37,621 bases of DNA from an uncultured Clostridia bacterium (GTDB taxonomy: Bacteria > Bacillota > Clostridia > Monoglobales > Monoglobaceae): contig CANQBQ010000018.1 of the NCBI GenBank assembly GCA_947589045.1, positions 1 through 37,621 of the forward strand, in the 5' to 3' direction. This document shows, one piece after another, positions 1 through 7,987 of the stretch (its first letter is position 1; every line of letters begins with the position of its first letter). Under the pieces are notes generated by a model, which worked only from the letters and a program-made list of their open reading frames with translations, did no database searches and was not told the origin of the DNA. A program made the position numbers and the translations under genes.

Positions 1-85
1 TACAAATTTAAAAATTTTAATATTATTCTTTTGCGGCGAATATTATAGAACGATAAATATTATTAAAATTAAAGGAGAACCGAAA

Positions 86-370
86 ATGGAGAGAGAAACA
101 AACCAAATGCAAAGCGGCGGTCACAGAGTCGTCGCGGAGGGGCGGGAATGTATAAAAATAACCGGCGTGGAGGACGTGGAGAGCTTTGAGGAGAGCGAGG
201 TAATCGCCTATACCAATATGGGGGTGCTGACTCTGCGCGGTTCGGATTTTAAGATAAACAAGCTAAACGTTGAGAGCGGGGAGCTCATAATAAACGGCGA
301 ACTGGACAGTATGGCGTACAGCGGTTCGTCGGGCGAAAAAACGGGATTTTTCGGCAGACTTTTCAAATAA
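86..370 (+). CDS. yabP: Sporulation protein YabP
   Basis: This 94-residue protein matches the YabP family: a small soluble beta-rich protein with a central 'ITGVEDVESFEE' and 'TNMGVLTLRGSDFKI' pattern and a 'SGELIINGEL' strand. In Bacillus, YabP is made in the mother cell and is needed for spore formation, together with YabQ encoded just downstream, which is also the case here. The ATG start is preceded by a clear AAAGGAG site at 71-77. The order yabP-yabQ-divIC-yabR is the conserved one of Bacilli and Clostridia, so rqcP (yabO) probably lies just left of the window; that is an inference. The molecular role of YabP is not well defined. Confidence 0.92.
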   Translation: MERETNQMQSGGHRVVAEGRECIKITGVEDVESFEESEVIAYTNMGVLTLRGSDFKINKLNVESGELIINGELDSMAYSGSSGEKTGFFGRLFK

Positions 371-438
371 AACATAATTAAAAAAGTAAATTGGGTCGAA
401 AAAATGAATAATCAATAAAATTTTGTGGGAGAATATTT

Positions 439-948
439 ATGACGGTAACGGTTCTGGGGCAGCTTTTGTTTTTGCTGTGGTCGCTTGCGGCGGGCGGAGC
501 TATCGCGCTGCTGTATGATGTTTTGCGAACCTCAAGACGGGTTATAAAAACTCCCGACGCGGTAATCACGCTGTCCGACGCGCTGTTTATACTCGCCGCG
601 GCGCTTATACTGTTTTGCACCGCATTTTTTAAAAACGGCGGCGAGGTGCGCTGGTACGGCATTTTGGCGACCGCTTTGGGGTTCGTTTTGTACAAGCTCA
701 TATTTAAGGACTTTTTTGTGCGCCTGTTTGTGAAAGCGGTCGGCGTTATAAAGCGTATCGCGGTCTTTTTGCTGAGGATAATTTTCTTCCCGATAAAAAT
801 TATCTTTAAAATTTTCGGGAGACCCGTGCGTTTTGTGGCGTGGCACACGGGAAAGCTCGCGTCGAGCGTGAGGTCGCGGCTGCGGGTGGTGCGCGGCAGA
901 GCGTTCATAAAACTGAAAAGCGGACTTTTGGGACTGCGAAAAAAATGA
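439..948 (+). CDS. yabQ: Spore cortex biosynthesis protein YabQ
   Basis: This 169-residue membrane protein fits the YabQ family. The first helix contains 'QLLFLLWSLAAGGAIALLYDVLR', the family's hallmark of a helix ending in LYD-xLR. A second hydrophobic segment lies near residues 46-62, a third near 72-90, and the C-terminal half is strongly basic (many Arg and Lys). In Bacillus, YabQ sits in the forespore outer membrane and is needed for cortex formation. It follows yabP after about 70 bases and has a GTGGGAG site at 425-431. It has the usual family length for the N-terminal domain. The assignment rests on the motif and on synteny. Confidence 0.9.
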   Translation: MTVTVLGQLLFLLWSLAAGGAIALLYDVLRTSRRVIKTPDAVITLSDALFILAAALILFCTAFFKNGGEVRWYGILATALGFVLYKLIFKDFFVRLFVKAVGVIKRIAVFLLRIIFFPIKIIFKIFGRPVRFVAWHTGKLASSVRSRLRVVRGRAFIKLKSGLLGLRKK

Positions 949-1007
949 TTGTTACAAAAATGTAAAAAGAATATTACAAAAAGATTGAAAAAATGACAGA
1001 AAAACCG

Positions 1008-1036
1008 TTGACAACGCGAATTTAATAAGATATAAT
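1008..1036 (+). promoter_or_regulatory. Sigma-A-type promoter for divIC
   Basis: TTGACA at 1008-1013 and TATAAT at 1031-1036 are separated by exactly 17 bases, a perfect consensus vegetative promoter. It lies between the sporulation gene yabQ and divIC, so it uncouples the essential division gene from sporulation transcription. The predicted start is near 1043, leaving a leader of about 25 bases that contains the divIC ribosome binding site. Confidence 0.85.
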
Positions 1037-1066
1037 ATTGCCATAAATGTATGAGGTGGGATTTTT

Positions 1067-1447
1067 TTGGCATCTGGCAACAATCGCAAAACCGGAAACA
1101 AAACAGCGCCCGGGTCATATGGCAATACGCCCGCAGTTAACGTCCGCAAGGGCGGCGGTTTTGATTTTTCCAAAATGTTCAAAAAAATTGGAAATATAGT
1201 TTTTGTCGCGGTTATAGCTTATTTCGTTTTTTCGATTTTTTCGCAGCAGAGTATAATTTCGGAGAATAACGCTGAGATAGCTTCACTCAATGAGCAGATT
1301 TCCGAAAAGCAAATCGAGATAGAGCGTCTCGAGCAGGAATATGCAAACATCGACTCGGACGAATATATTGAGCGTATGGCGCGCGAAAAGCTCGGTCTTG
1401 TTCAGGCAAACGAGCGTGTTTATAAGGACTCAAGCAAGAGGCAGTAG
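1067..1447 (+). CDS. divIC: Septum formation initiator DivIC/FtsB family
   Basis: This 126-residue bitopic protein has a 40-residue basic, Gly/Asn-rich cytoplasmic tail and one transmembrane helix at about residues 41-59. An extracellular coiled coil follows at about 62-98 ('NAEIASLNEQISEKQIEIERL'), then the family's 'ERMAREKLGLV' motif near 101-111. DivIC acts in the divisome with FtsL and DivIB to regulate septal peptidoglycan synthesis. The start is TTG at 1067, with GAGGTGGG at 1053-1060 at the correct distance; no ATG fits. It has its own consensus promoter and sits in the conserved yabQ-divIC-yabR order. The N-terminal tail is longer than in some homologues, which is common in Clostridia. 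Confidence 0.9.
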   Translation: MASGNNRKTGNKTAPGSYGNTPAVNVRKGGGFDFSKMFKKIGNIVFVAVIAYFVFSIFSQQSIISENNAEIASLNEQISEKQIEIERLEQEYANIDSDEYIERMAREKLGLVQANERVYKDSSKRQ

Positions 1448-1534
1448 GCTTTAACGGTTAACGGTAAATAATTCACTTTTAATAAATTTTATGTGGCTTT
1501 GGTTTTCCAAAAGCCGGAGAGGAAATTGCAGAGT

Positions 1535-1996
1535 ATGCAAATAGAAGTTGGCTCAATCGTCAAGGGTAAGGTTACGGGTATAGCGGCATTCGGAGCGTTT
1601 GTTGAGATTGAGCGCGGAGTGACGGGTCTGGTACATATTTCGGAGGTCTCAACCGAGTATGTCGATGATGTAAAGAATTATTTAAAGGTTGGTCAGGAGG
1701 TCACGGTAAAGGTTATAAGCGTTGAAGAAAACGGCAAGATGAGCCTTTCCATAAGACGCGCTGCGGAAAACGGTGAGCACGAACATACCAAAGGCGGCAA
1801 AGCCAAGGGGCATAAGCAAAAGAGCAACGTTCCGTTCCGCACCGAGATAACCGATTTCTCGATAACCCGCGATAATTCAAACACGTCATTTGAGAATATG
1901 TTGTCGAGATTTAAGCAGGACAGCGACGATAAAATGCAGTCTTTAAAAAGGAGTGCCGAAAATAAGCGAAGCGGCGGATATAAGCGCACATTTTAA
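1535..1996 (+). CDS. yabR: S1 RNA-binding domain protein (YabR-like)
   Basis: This protein carries one S1 OB-fold domain at residues 1-76 ('VGSIVKGKVTGIAAFGAFVEI', 'GLVHISEVS', 'VGQEVTVKVISVE', 'KMSLSIRRA'). A basic, low-complexity linker follows, and the tail contains 'FENMLSRFKQDSDDKMQSLKR', conserved in clostridial homologues. YabR-type proteins bind RNA or ribosomes; the exact role is uncertain. I chose ATG 1535 (153 residues) because the S1 domain begins there and GGAGAGGA lies upstream at 1516-1523. A GTG at 1493 would add 14 residues without a clear binding site. It is followed directly by a terminator at 2020-2048. Confidence 0.85.
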   Translation: MQIEVGSIVKGKVTGIAAFGAFVEIERGVTGLVHISEVSTEYVDDVKNYLKVGQEVTVKVISVEENGKMSLSIRRAAENGEHEHTKGGKAKGHKQKSNVPFRTEITDFSITRDNSNTSFENMLSRFKQDSDDKMQSLKRSAENKRSGGYKRTF

Positions 1997-2019
1997 TTTC
2001 GGCAAATCGAATTGAAAAC

Positions 2020-2048
2020 AAAAGGGCAGACGGCTGTTTGCCCTTTTT
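2020..2048 (+). terminator. Rho-independent terminator after yabR
   Basis: AAAGGGCA at 2021-2028 pairs with TGCCCTTT at 2039-2046, extended by one A-T pair, around a 10-base loop, and the right arm runs into a T tract. This closes the yab/div transcription unit. Confidence 0.8.
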
Positions 2049-2100
2049 GATTAAAAATACCGACGCTGTTTAACCGATATTTTGAAAGAGGTGAAGAGTT

Positions 2101-2586
2101 ATGTCTGTGCCTGTTATTTGTTGGATAGCACTGGCGGTGATACTTCTTATCATAGAGGCGGCTACCGTTCAGCTCGTCACGGTCTGGTTCTCTGCGGGAG
2201 CTGTTGCCGCGGCGCTTGCGGCGGTGGCGTCGCCGGGCGGAATACTGCTTCAGGTAATTGTGTTTGTGGCGGTCTCGGGCATACTGCTCGCGGTCACAAA
2301 GCCGTTTGTAAAAAAGCTCACAAAGTCGAAAATCAGCCCCACTAACGCAGACCGCGTGATAGGCGCGAGCGGCATCGTCACGGTGAAGCTCGACCCCGTG
2401 AGCGGCGGCGGTCAGATTAAGGTTATGGGTCAGGAATGGTCTGCGCGCGCCGAAAGCGGAGAAGTTATAGAGGTCGGCGAACGGGTAGAGATAGTAGGTC
2501 TGTCGGGCGTTAAGGCGGTCGTGCGAAGGCTCGGAGCCGAAAATGCCCAAACGGACGAAAGAGAGAGCGCGGCAAACCGCGTATAG
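2101..2586 (+). CDS. NfeD family membrane protein
   Basis: This 161-residue protein has three to four closely spaced hydrophobic segments in residues 1-72 ('VICWIALAVILLIIEAA', 'TVWFSAGAVAAALAAVA', 'VIVFVAVSGILLAVT'). A soluble OB-fold domain follows at about 85-145, with the NfeD hallmark 'IGASGIVTVKLDP' and 'GQEWSARAE'. NfeD proteins are partners of SPFH (stomatin or flotillin-like) proteins in membrane microdomains, and such a protein is encoded immediately downstream here. It is the short NfeD form without the N-terminal serine protease domain. The ATG is preceded by AAAGAGGTGAAG. Confidence 0.88.
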   Translation: MSVPVICWIALAVILLIIEAATVQLVTVWFSAGAVAAALAAVASPGGILLQVIVFVAVSGILLAVTKPFVKKLTKSKISPTNADRVIGASGIVTVKLDPVSGGGQIKVMGQEWSARAESGEVIEVGERVEIVGLSGVKAVVRRLGAENAQTDERESAANRV

Positions 2587-2634
2587 TTTTAATCCGTAAT
2601 GAAAATTATAATAAAATATATGAGGTGATATAAA

Positions 2635-3546
2635 ATGGCGGGAATTATTTTTTTGATTATAGTTGCAATAATCGCGCTTATCGTTATTGTCAAAAACGTG
2701 CAGATAGTGCCGCAGGCGCACAGCTACGTCATCGAGAGGCTCGGTGCGTACTCCGCGTCGTGGGGCGTCGGTCTCCACTTTAAAGTTCCGATAATCGAGA
2801 GAGTGGCTAAGAAGGTTACGCTCAAAGAGCAGGTGGTTGACTTTGAGCCGCAGCCCGTTATAACAAAGGATAACGTAACTATGCAGATAGACACGGTGGT
2901 ATATTTCCAGATAACCGACCCAAAGCTCTATGCTTACGGCGTTGAGCGTCCTATGTCCGCGATTGAAAATCTGACCGCGACGACGCTCCGAAATATCATA
3001 GGCGACTTGGAGCTTGACGAAACGCTGACTTCGAGAGACACCATCAACACGAAGATGCGCTCTATTTTGGACGAGGCGACCGACCCGTGGGGTATAAAGG
3101 TCAACCGCGTCGAGCTTAAAAACATCATACCTCCGCGCGGTATTCAGGAAGCGATGGAGAAGCAGATGAAGGCGGAGCGCGAGAGGCGCGAAGCGATTTT
3201 GATTGCGGAAGGCGAGAAAAAGTCGGCTATACTTGTGGCGGAGGGACAAAAGGAGTCCGCTATTTTGACCGCCGAGGCAAAGAAGGAAGCCGCTATCCGC
3301 GAGGCGGAAGGCGAGGCGGAGGCTATTTTGAAGGTTCAGAGAGCTACCGCCGAGGGCTTGAAGCTGCTCAACGAAGCTAATCCGGTCGAGTCGGTCGTTG
3401 CGATAAAGAGCCTTGAAGCGTTTGAAAAGGCGGCGGACGGCAAAGCCACAAAGATTATTATTCCGTCCGAAATACAGGGTCTTGCGGGTCTTGCCGCGAG
3501 TTTGAAGGGGATTTTGACGGACAGTGCCGATAAAACGGCGAAATAA
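2635..3546 (+). CDS. SPFH/stomatin-prohibitin family membrane protein
   Basis: This 303-residue protein has one N-terminal membrane helix (about residues 4-22) and an SPFH domain at about 24-190 (signature 'SYVIERLGAYSASWGVGLHFKVP', 'VDFEPQPVITKDNVTMQIDTVVYFQI'). A long Ala/Glu/Lys-rich coiled coil at about 175-245 contains repeats of 'AILxAEGxKES', and a hydrophobic tail follows. It is of the QmcA/stomatin type rather than flotillin. Such proteins form large ring or cage assemblies on the membrane and often regulate proteases; with NfeD upstream this is the standard two-gene unit. GAGGTGATATAA before ATG 2635 is a good binding site. Substrate or client is unknown. Confidence 0.92.
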   Translation: MAGIIFLIIVAIIALIVIVKNVQIVPQAHSYVIERLGAYSASWGVGLHFKVPIIERVAKKVTLKEQVVDFEPQPVITKDNVTMQIDTVVYFQITDPKLYAYGVERPMSAIENLTATTLRNIIGDLELDETLTSRDTINTKMRSILDEATDPWGIKVNRVELKNIIPPRGIQEAMEKQMKAERERREAILIAEGEKKSAILVAEGQKESAILTAEAKKEAAIREAEGEAEAILKVQRATAEGLKLLNEANPVESVVAIKSLEAFEKAADGKATKIIIPSEIQGLAGLAASLKGILTDSADKTAK

Positions 3547-3570
3547 CAGAAATTACGAGGAGGAAAAGGA

Positions 3571-4317
3571 ATGTCGGGACATTCAAAATGGGCAACAATT
3601 AAACGTAAAAAGGGAGCTATCGACGCTCAGAGAGGAAAAATTTTCACAAAGCTCGGCAGAGAGCTTGCGGTAGCCGTAAAAGAGGGCGGCTCCGACCCAG
3701 CGAGCAATTCAAAACTGCGCGACGCAATCGCCAAGGCAAAGTCTAACAATATGCCGAACGATACCATACAGCGCAGTATAAAGAAGGCGGCGGGAGAGAC
3801 CGGCGGAAACGACTATATCGAAATGGTTTACGAGGGCTACGGTCCGAGCGGCGTCGCGGTAATGGTCGAGACGCTCAGCGATAATAAAAACAGAACCGCC
3901 GGCGATTTGCGCCACTACTTTGACAAGTACGGCGGAAATCTCGGTCAAAACGGCTGCGTCAGCTTTATGTTTGACCGCAAGGGCGTTATCGTAGTCGAAA
4001 AGGCCGACAGCATCGACGAGGACACGATAATGATGGACGCGCTCGACTGCGGCGCGGACGATATGACGTCCGAGGAGGAGTGCTACGAGATAACGACCTC
4101 GCCCGAGAATTTCAGTTCTACACGCGAGGCGTTGGAGGAGAAGGGGTACACCTTTGCACAGGCTGAAATCAGCTACATACCCCAAACGCTCACTCAGCTT
4201 ACAAACGAGGACGACGTCAAGAATATGAGAAAGCTCATAGAGATGCTCGAGGATAACGACGACGTTCAAAACGTCTATCACTCATGGGATGAACCCGACG
4301 AGGAATATGAGGATTAA
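3571..4317 (+). CDS. yebC: YebC/PmpR family regulatory protein
   Basis: This 248-residue protein begins with the diagnostic '[32 protein letters not shown]' stretch and contains '[23 protein letters not shown]' and 'FDRKGVIVV'. It has the normal length of the three-domain YebC family. Members act as DNA-binding regulators, and more recent work links the family to translation through poly-proline or difficult sequences. The two roles cannot be separated from sequence. The start has AGGAGGAAAAGG upstream at 3558-3569, and a strong terminator follows the gene. Confidence 0.95.
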   Translation: MSGHSKWATIKRKKGAIDAQRGKIFTKLGRELAVAVKEGGSDPASNSKLRDAIAKAKSNNMPNDTIQRSIKKAAGETGGNDYIEMVYEGYGPSGVAVMVETLSDNKNRTAGDLRHYFDKYGGNLGQNGCVSFMFDRKGVIVVEKADSIDEDTIMMDALDCGADDMTSEEECYEITTSPENFSSTREALEEKGYTFAQAEISYIPQTLTQLTNEDDVKNMRKLIEMLEDNDDVQNVYHSWDEPDEEYED

Positions 4318-4339
4318 AAGTTTAATAAACCGACTTACG

Positions 4340-4380
4340 GTGCGCCGCCGAGAATTTATGCGCGGCGCACTTTTGTTTTT
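4340..4380 (+). terminator. Rho-independent terminator after yebC
   Basis: GTGCGCCGC at 4340-4348 pairs with GCGGCGCAC at 4362-4370 around a 13-base loop. It is followed by TTTTGTTTTTT. Confidence 0.9.
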
Positions 4381-4398
4381 TATTTTTATAAATAAAAA

Positions 4399-4427
4399 TT
4401 GAAATAATATCACTTTAGTGGTACAAT
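4399..4427 (+). promoter_or_regulatory. Sigma-A-type promoter for the SbcD/SbcC-like operon
   Basis: TTGAAA at 4399-4404 and TACAAT at 4422-4427 are spaced by 17 bases. It lies just after the yebC terminator and about 30 bases before the TTG start at 4461. It probably drives the nuclease, ATPase, Asp23 and recG genes, which are closely packed. Confidence 0.75.
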
Positions 4428-4460
4428 AATACATATAGGATAAAAATTGGAGTGATAGAT

Positions 4461-5570
4461 TTGGCGAAAATAGTTCACCTGGCGGATATGCACTTTGACA
4501 CGCCGTTCACGGCGCGCTTCTCAAAGGATGAAGCGGCGCTCGCGCGGCTTGGGCTGAGGCGGGTATTTTCAAAAATTGCGGATATGGCGAAAGATGCCGA
4601 CGTGCTTTTGATTGCGGGCGATTTGTTTGACGGCGCGAACGTGTCGGAGGATACTCTGCGCTTTATAAACCGCAAGTTTTCCGAGCTGGGAGACAAACAT
4701 ATATTTATTGTCGCGGGAAACCACGACCCGTACCCGGTATATCAAAAAATCCGGTGGAGCGAGAACGTCTATATATTCGGAACCGAGCTTGAATATGTGG
4801 ATTTGGAGGATTTAAACCTGCGTATCCACGGGATTTCGTTTGGCGGCGAGTACGCCGAAGCTCCGCTTTTGGACGACGTAGGAGAGCTGCCTGCTTCCCC
4901 CGATATGGCGAATATTTTGCTTATTCACGGCGACGCGGGAGCCGCTTCGTCGCGCTACAATCCGATTTCGGAAAAAGCTATTGAGAACAGTAAAATGGAC
5001 TATGTGGCTCTCGGTCACATACATAAGCACGCCGGTATCAAAAAGGCGGGCGCGGTGAGCTACGCGTACCCGGGTTCTCCGCAAGGGCGCGGCTTTGACG
5101 AGCTCAGCGAACACGGGATTATTGTCGGCGAGGTACACCGCGGCGGCGCGGAGCTTAAATTTGTGCCGACCTGCGAGAGCCGATTTGAGATTTTGGAGGT
5201 TGACATAAGCGGCGCGAACGATTTTGAGGAGATATACGAGAGGGCTTTATCCGCCGCGTCCGCGTATGACAAAACACACGACAGGATAAGGATAATTTTG
5301 CGCGGCAGTCTCTCGCCCGACGTTAAGCTGAGCGTGGGCTTGCTTTCAAAGCGGCTCGGCGAGGCGTTTTCGTACATCGAGCTTCGCGACGAGAGCGAGC
5401 TTGACATAGACTATCGGGAGCTTGCCTCGGAGAGCGGACTGCGCGGAATTTTTGTGAGAAATATGCTCTCCAAAATAGATGGGTCAGACGGCAGAGAGAG
5501 GGAAAAATACGAGCTTGCTCTGCGGTACGGCGTTGAGGCGATGAACGGAGGCGAGGCGGAGGTATGCTGA
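4461..5570 (+). CDS. SbcD/Mre11-like metallophosphoesterase (YhaO type)
   Basis: This 369-residue calcineurin-like phosphoesterase shows all phosphodiesterase motifs in order: 'DMHFD' near residue 8, 'GDLFDG' near 53, 'GNHDP' near 85, 'IHGD' near 155 and 'GHIHKH' near 185. These bind two metal ions as in Mre11/SbcD nucleases. The rest resembles the capping domain of the YhaO family, a bacterial DNA repair exonuclease. TTG 4461 is preferred over GTG 4452 because GGAGTGAT at 4449-4456 is correctly spaced for it and 'MAKIVHLADMH' is the usual N-terminus. The gene overlaps the next by 7 bases, indicating translational coupling with its ATPase partner. Confidence 0.88.
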   Translation: MAKIVHLADMHFDTPFTARFSKDEAALARLGLRRVFSKIADMAKDADVLLIAGDLFDGANVSEDTLRFINRKFSELGDKHIFIVAGNHDPYPVYQKIRWSENVYIFGTELEYVDLEDLNLRIHGISFGGEYAEAPLLDDVGELPASPDMANILLIHGDAGAASSRYNPISEKAIENSKMDYVALGHIHKHAGIKKAGAVSYAYPGSPQGRGFDELSEHGIIVGEVHRGGAELKFVPTCESRFEILEVDISGANDFEEIYERALSAASAYDKTHDRIRIILRGSLSPDVKLSVGLLSKRLGEAFSYIELRDESELDIDYRELASESGLRGIFVRNMLSKIDGSDGREREKYELALRYGVEAMNGGEAEVC

Positions 5571-7630
5571 GTATAAAGCGAATTAAGATAGATAACTACG
5601 GCGGAATATCGGATAAGCAAATCGAACTTAAAGACGGTCTCAATGTGATTTACGGAAAGAACGAGAGCGGCAAGTCCACCATCCGCTCGTTTATCCACGC
5701 CATTTTTTACGGACTGAAAAACAGCTCGGAAAAGGCGGACAGAAAAAGATATATGCCGTGGGGCGGAGGCAATATGTCGGGCTCCGCGAATATTCTGCTG
5801 GACGGGCGCGAAATAGAGATAAGGCGCACATTCGGCAAAACCGCGTCGTCGGACAAATTTTCGGTGTCCGACGCGGTGAGCGGTGAGGAACTGTTTGATA
5901 TAAGGTCATCCGAAGCGGGCGAAAAGCTGCTTGGCGTGAGCGAAAACGTATTTTTAAAGACCGCCTACATAAAGCAGGGCGGCGCGGTTACCGAGGGCGC
6001 GGACGAGGAGATAACGGCTCGCCTGATAAATCTCGCGACCTCGGGCAACGAGGACGTGTCCGCCGAGGGCGCGCTTTCGGCTATCGAGCGTGCAAAACGT
6101 CGGCTTAAAGCGAAAAACAAAACGTACTCGTCGGGCGTTATCGACAATTTGAGCGAGCGAAAAAACGCTCTTATCGAGGAGCGTTTTTCCGCAAAGCGTC
6201 TGGAAGAACGTCTCGCCGCACGGCGCGGTGAGCTGGTTCGGCTCAAGGAGCGGGAGCGGGAGCTTGCGGACGAGATAAAGCGCGTCGGCGCGCTCGAAAG
6301 ACGGCGGAGCGATATTGTCGAAATCAAGGAGGGCGAGCTTTTGGCGCGCCTCGGCGAGGACATAGACGCTCTGCGCAAAAACCCGTTGATGTCGGCGTTT
6401 GACGGCTTCGACGAGGAGCAAAGCCGTCGGCTCGAACAAAAGGCGGCAAGAATAAGAGAGCTTTCGGATATAACAGACAAGGAGCGCAATCTGACCGAGC
6501 TTAGTACACGAGAGGAAAATCTCGGCGAAGGCAAGGGCGCAAAGACGACAGCCGCTATGGCACTGTTGGGCGGTCTTGCGGTGCTTCTTGTCGTGCTCGG
6601 AATAATTTTCGGCACAATGTTCGGCAAAACGCTGTATCTCCTTTGCGGAGCGGGCGTCATAGCGGCATTTGCGTGCGCGGCGGTTTTTGTGTCGGCGCGC
6701 AAAGGTAAGGTCGAAGCGGCGGCAAAGCGAGAGGAGCTTCAATCCGAAATCGAGCGGCTCAAATCCGAGATTGACGAGGCTAAGGGCGAGCTGGGTTCGC
6801 TCTGTGCCGAGCTGGACAGCGAGCTTGAAAGGCTCGGCGCGTCCTGCATCGAGAACCTTCGGGAGAGGCACCGCGAATACATAAAGCTAAAGGCGGTTCT
6901 GGACGTTAAGGAAAGCAACTACGTTAACCTTTTAAACGGCAGGGATGCGGAAAAGGTCGCGGAGCGGGTGCGTGCGTTAAAGGACGGACTTGACGTGTCG
7001 GAGGAGGATATAGAGCGTGCGGCGGAGCAGTTGGACAGGCTGAACGCGGAGCGCGACGAGACAGACCGAAAAATAAGGAAGTGCGATTTTGAGATAGAGA
7101 ACGCCCCGTCCGCGTCGGTGAGCGACATAGATTGCGAAATTAAAACCTTGGACGAGGAATTGGAGATGTTTTCGTTCAGACTCGAGGCGCTCGAAACGGC
7201 GGAGAGCGAGATTAACGCGGCGTTTGACGAGGTGCGCGGTTCGTTCGGCTCGGTGCTCAACGACGCGGTGAACTCGCGCCTTGAAAAAATCACGGACGGA
7301 AAGTACACCGAAGCGAAGGTCTCAAAAGACTATAAGCTCAGGCTGGTTTGCGCGGACGGCTCGCTTCAGTACGCGTCGGCGTTGAGCGCGGGAACGTATG
7401 AGCAGATATATATTGCGCTGAGACTCGGAATTGCAAAGCTGATATGCGGTGATAATATAATTATTACAGCCGACGACATATGCGCTCAGTATGACGACGA
7501 GCGCGCCGAAAACACGATAAAACTTCTCAAGGAGTCGTCGGAGGAAATGCAGATAATAATGTTCACCTGTCACGAGAGAGACGCAAAAACCGCCGAGCGG
7601 CTCGGCGGAGTAAATATTATAAAAATTTAG
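5564..7630 (+). CDS. SbcC/Rad50-like ATPase with membrane hairpin (YhaN type)
   Basis: This 688-residue protein has an ABC-type head split by long coiled coils. Walker A is 'GKNESGKST' at residues 31-39, the signature is 'LSAGTYEQ' near 606-613, and the Walker B-like stretch 'IIITADDICAQYDDER' lies near 628-643. Instead of the Rad50 zinc hook (no CxxC at the apex), the middle holds two hydrophobic segments at about 330-376, expected to form a transmembrane hairpin. This is the arrangement of the YhaN family, and it is shorter than typical SbcC. With the upstream phosphoesterase it should form a membrane-tethered nuclease complex acting on DNA ends; that function is inferred from the family. 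GGAGGCGAGGCGGAGG precedes the start. Confidence 0.87.
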   Translation: MLSIKRIKIDNYGGISDKQIELKDGLNVIYGKNESGKSTIRSFIHAIFYGLKNSSEKADRKRYMPWGGGNMSGSANILLDGREIEIRRTFGKTASSDKFSVSDAVSGEELFDIRSSEAGEKLLGVSENVFLKTAYIKQGGAVTEGADEEITARLINLATSGNEDVSAEGALSAIERAKRRLKAKNKTYSSGVIDNLSERKNALIEERFSAKRLEERLAARRGELVRLKERERELADEIKRVGALERRRSDIVEIKEGELLARLGEDIDALRKNPLMSAFDGFDEEQSRRLEQKAARIRELSDITDKERNLTELSTREENLGEGKGAKTTAAMALLGGLAVLLVVLGIIFGTMFGKTLYLLCGAGVIAAFACAAVFVSARKGKVEAAAKREELQSEIERLKSEIDEAKGELGSLCAELDSELERLGASCIENLRERHREYIKLKAVLDVKESNYVNLLNGRDAEKVAERVRALKDGLDVSEEDIERAAEQLDRLNAERDETDRKIRKCDFEIENAPSASVSDIDCEIKTLDEELEMFSFRLEALETAESEINAAFDEVRGSFGSVLNDAVNSRLEKITDGKYTEAKVSKDYKLRLVCADGSLQYASALSAGTYEQIYIALRLGIAKLICGDNIIITADDICAQYDDERAENTIKLLKESSEEMQIIMFTCHERDAKTAERLGGVNIIKI

Positions 7631-7642
7631 GAGGAGACAAAA

Positions 7643-7969
7643 ATGGCAGTTATAATCAACAACGGAAAAGGAACGATAAAAATACCGAACGAGATAGTAG
7701 GTCAGGTGGCGTATGCGGCGGCGAAGGAGTGCGATAAGATTTCGGAGATAACCGAAGGCACGCAAAGGTGCAAAAACGGAGGACGCGCTCTCAAGGTTAC
7801 GACAAAGGACGGCACGTTTGAAATAAGGTTCGGCATAACAATGCGCTACGGCGCGAATGCGGGCGACGTGAGCGCGGAGCTTTCAAGGCTGATAAGAGAG
7901 CGCGTTACCGAGTTTACGGGCGTTGAAAATTTAAAGATATTTTTGAATATAAACAATATCAGCGTTTAA
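7643..7969 (+). CDS. Asp23/Gls24 family protein
   Basis: This 108-residue protein matches the Asp23 (alkaline shock, DUF322) family. It opens with 'GTIKIPNEIVGQVAYAAAKECDKI', then a variable middle, then 'VTTKDGTFEIRFGITMRYGANAGDVSAELSRLIRERVTEFTG', the conserved amphipathic part. Family members associate with the membrane or cell envelope; one Clostridia/Bacilli paralogue (YloU) is encoded next to fakA and recG. Here it sits between the SbcC-like gene and recG with good spacing (AGGAGGAGACAAA upstream). No fakA-like gene is present between it and recG. Confidence 0.87.
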   Translation: MAVIINNGKGTIKIPNEIVGQVAYAAAKECDKISEITEGTQRCKNGGRALKVTTKDGTFEIRFGITMRYGANAGDVSAELSRLIRERVTEFTGVENLKIFLNINNISV

Positions 7970-7987
7970 GCGTCAAGGGGTAAATGA

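Noticed and set aside
36-85. A sigma-E-type promoter before yabP
   Set aside because: GAATATT at 38-44 looks like a -35 element, but no matching -10 lies at the proper distance. The true promoter is probably upstream of the window.
1993-3249. Long minus-strand frame over the NfeD and SPFH genes
   Set aside because: It is an antisense shadow: the plus strand has two clear gene families with good starts, and the minus frame has no family features.
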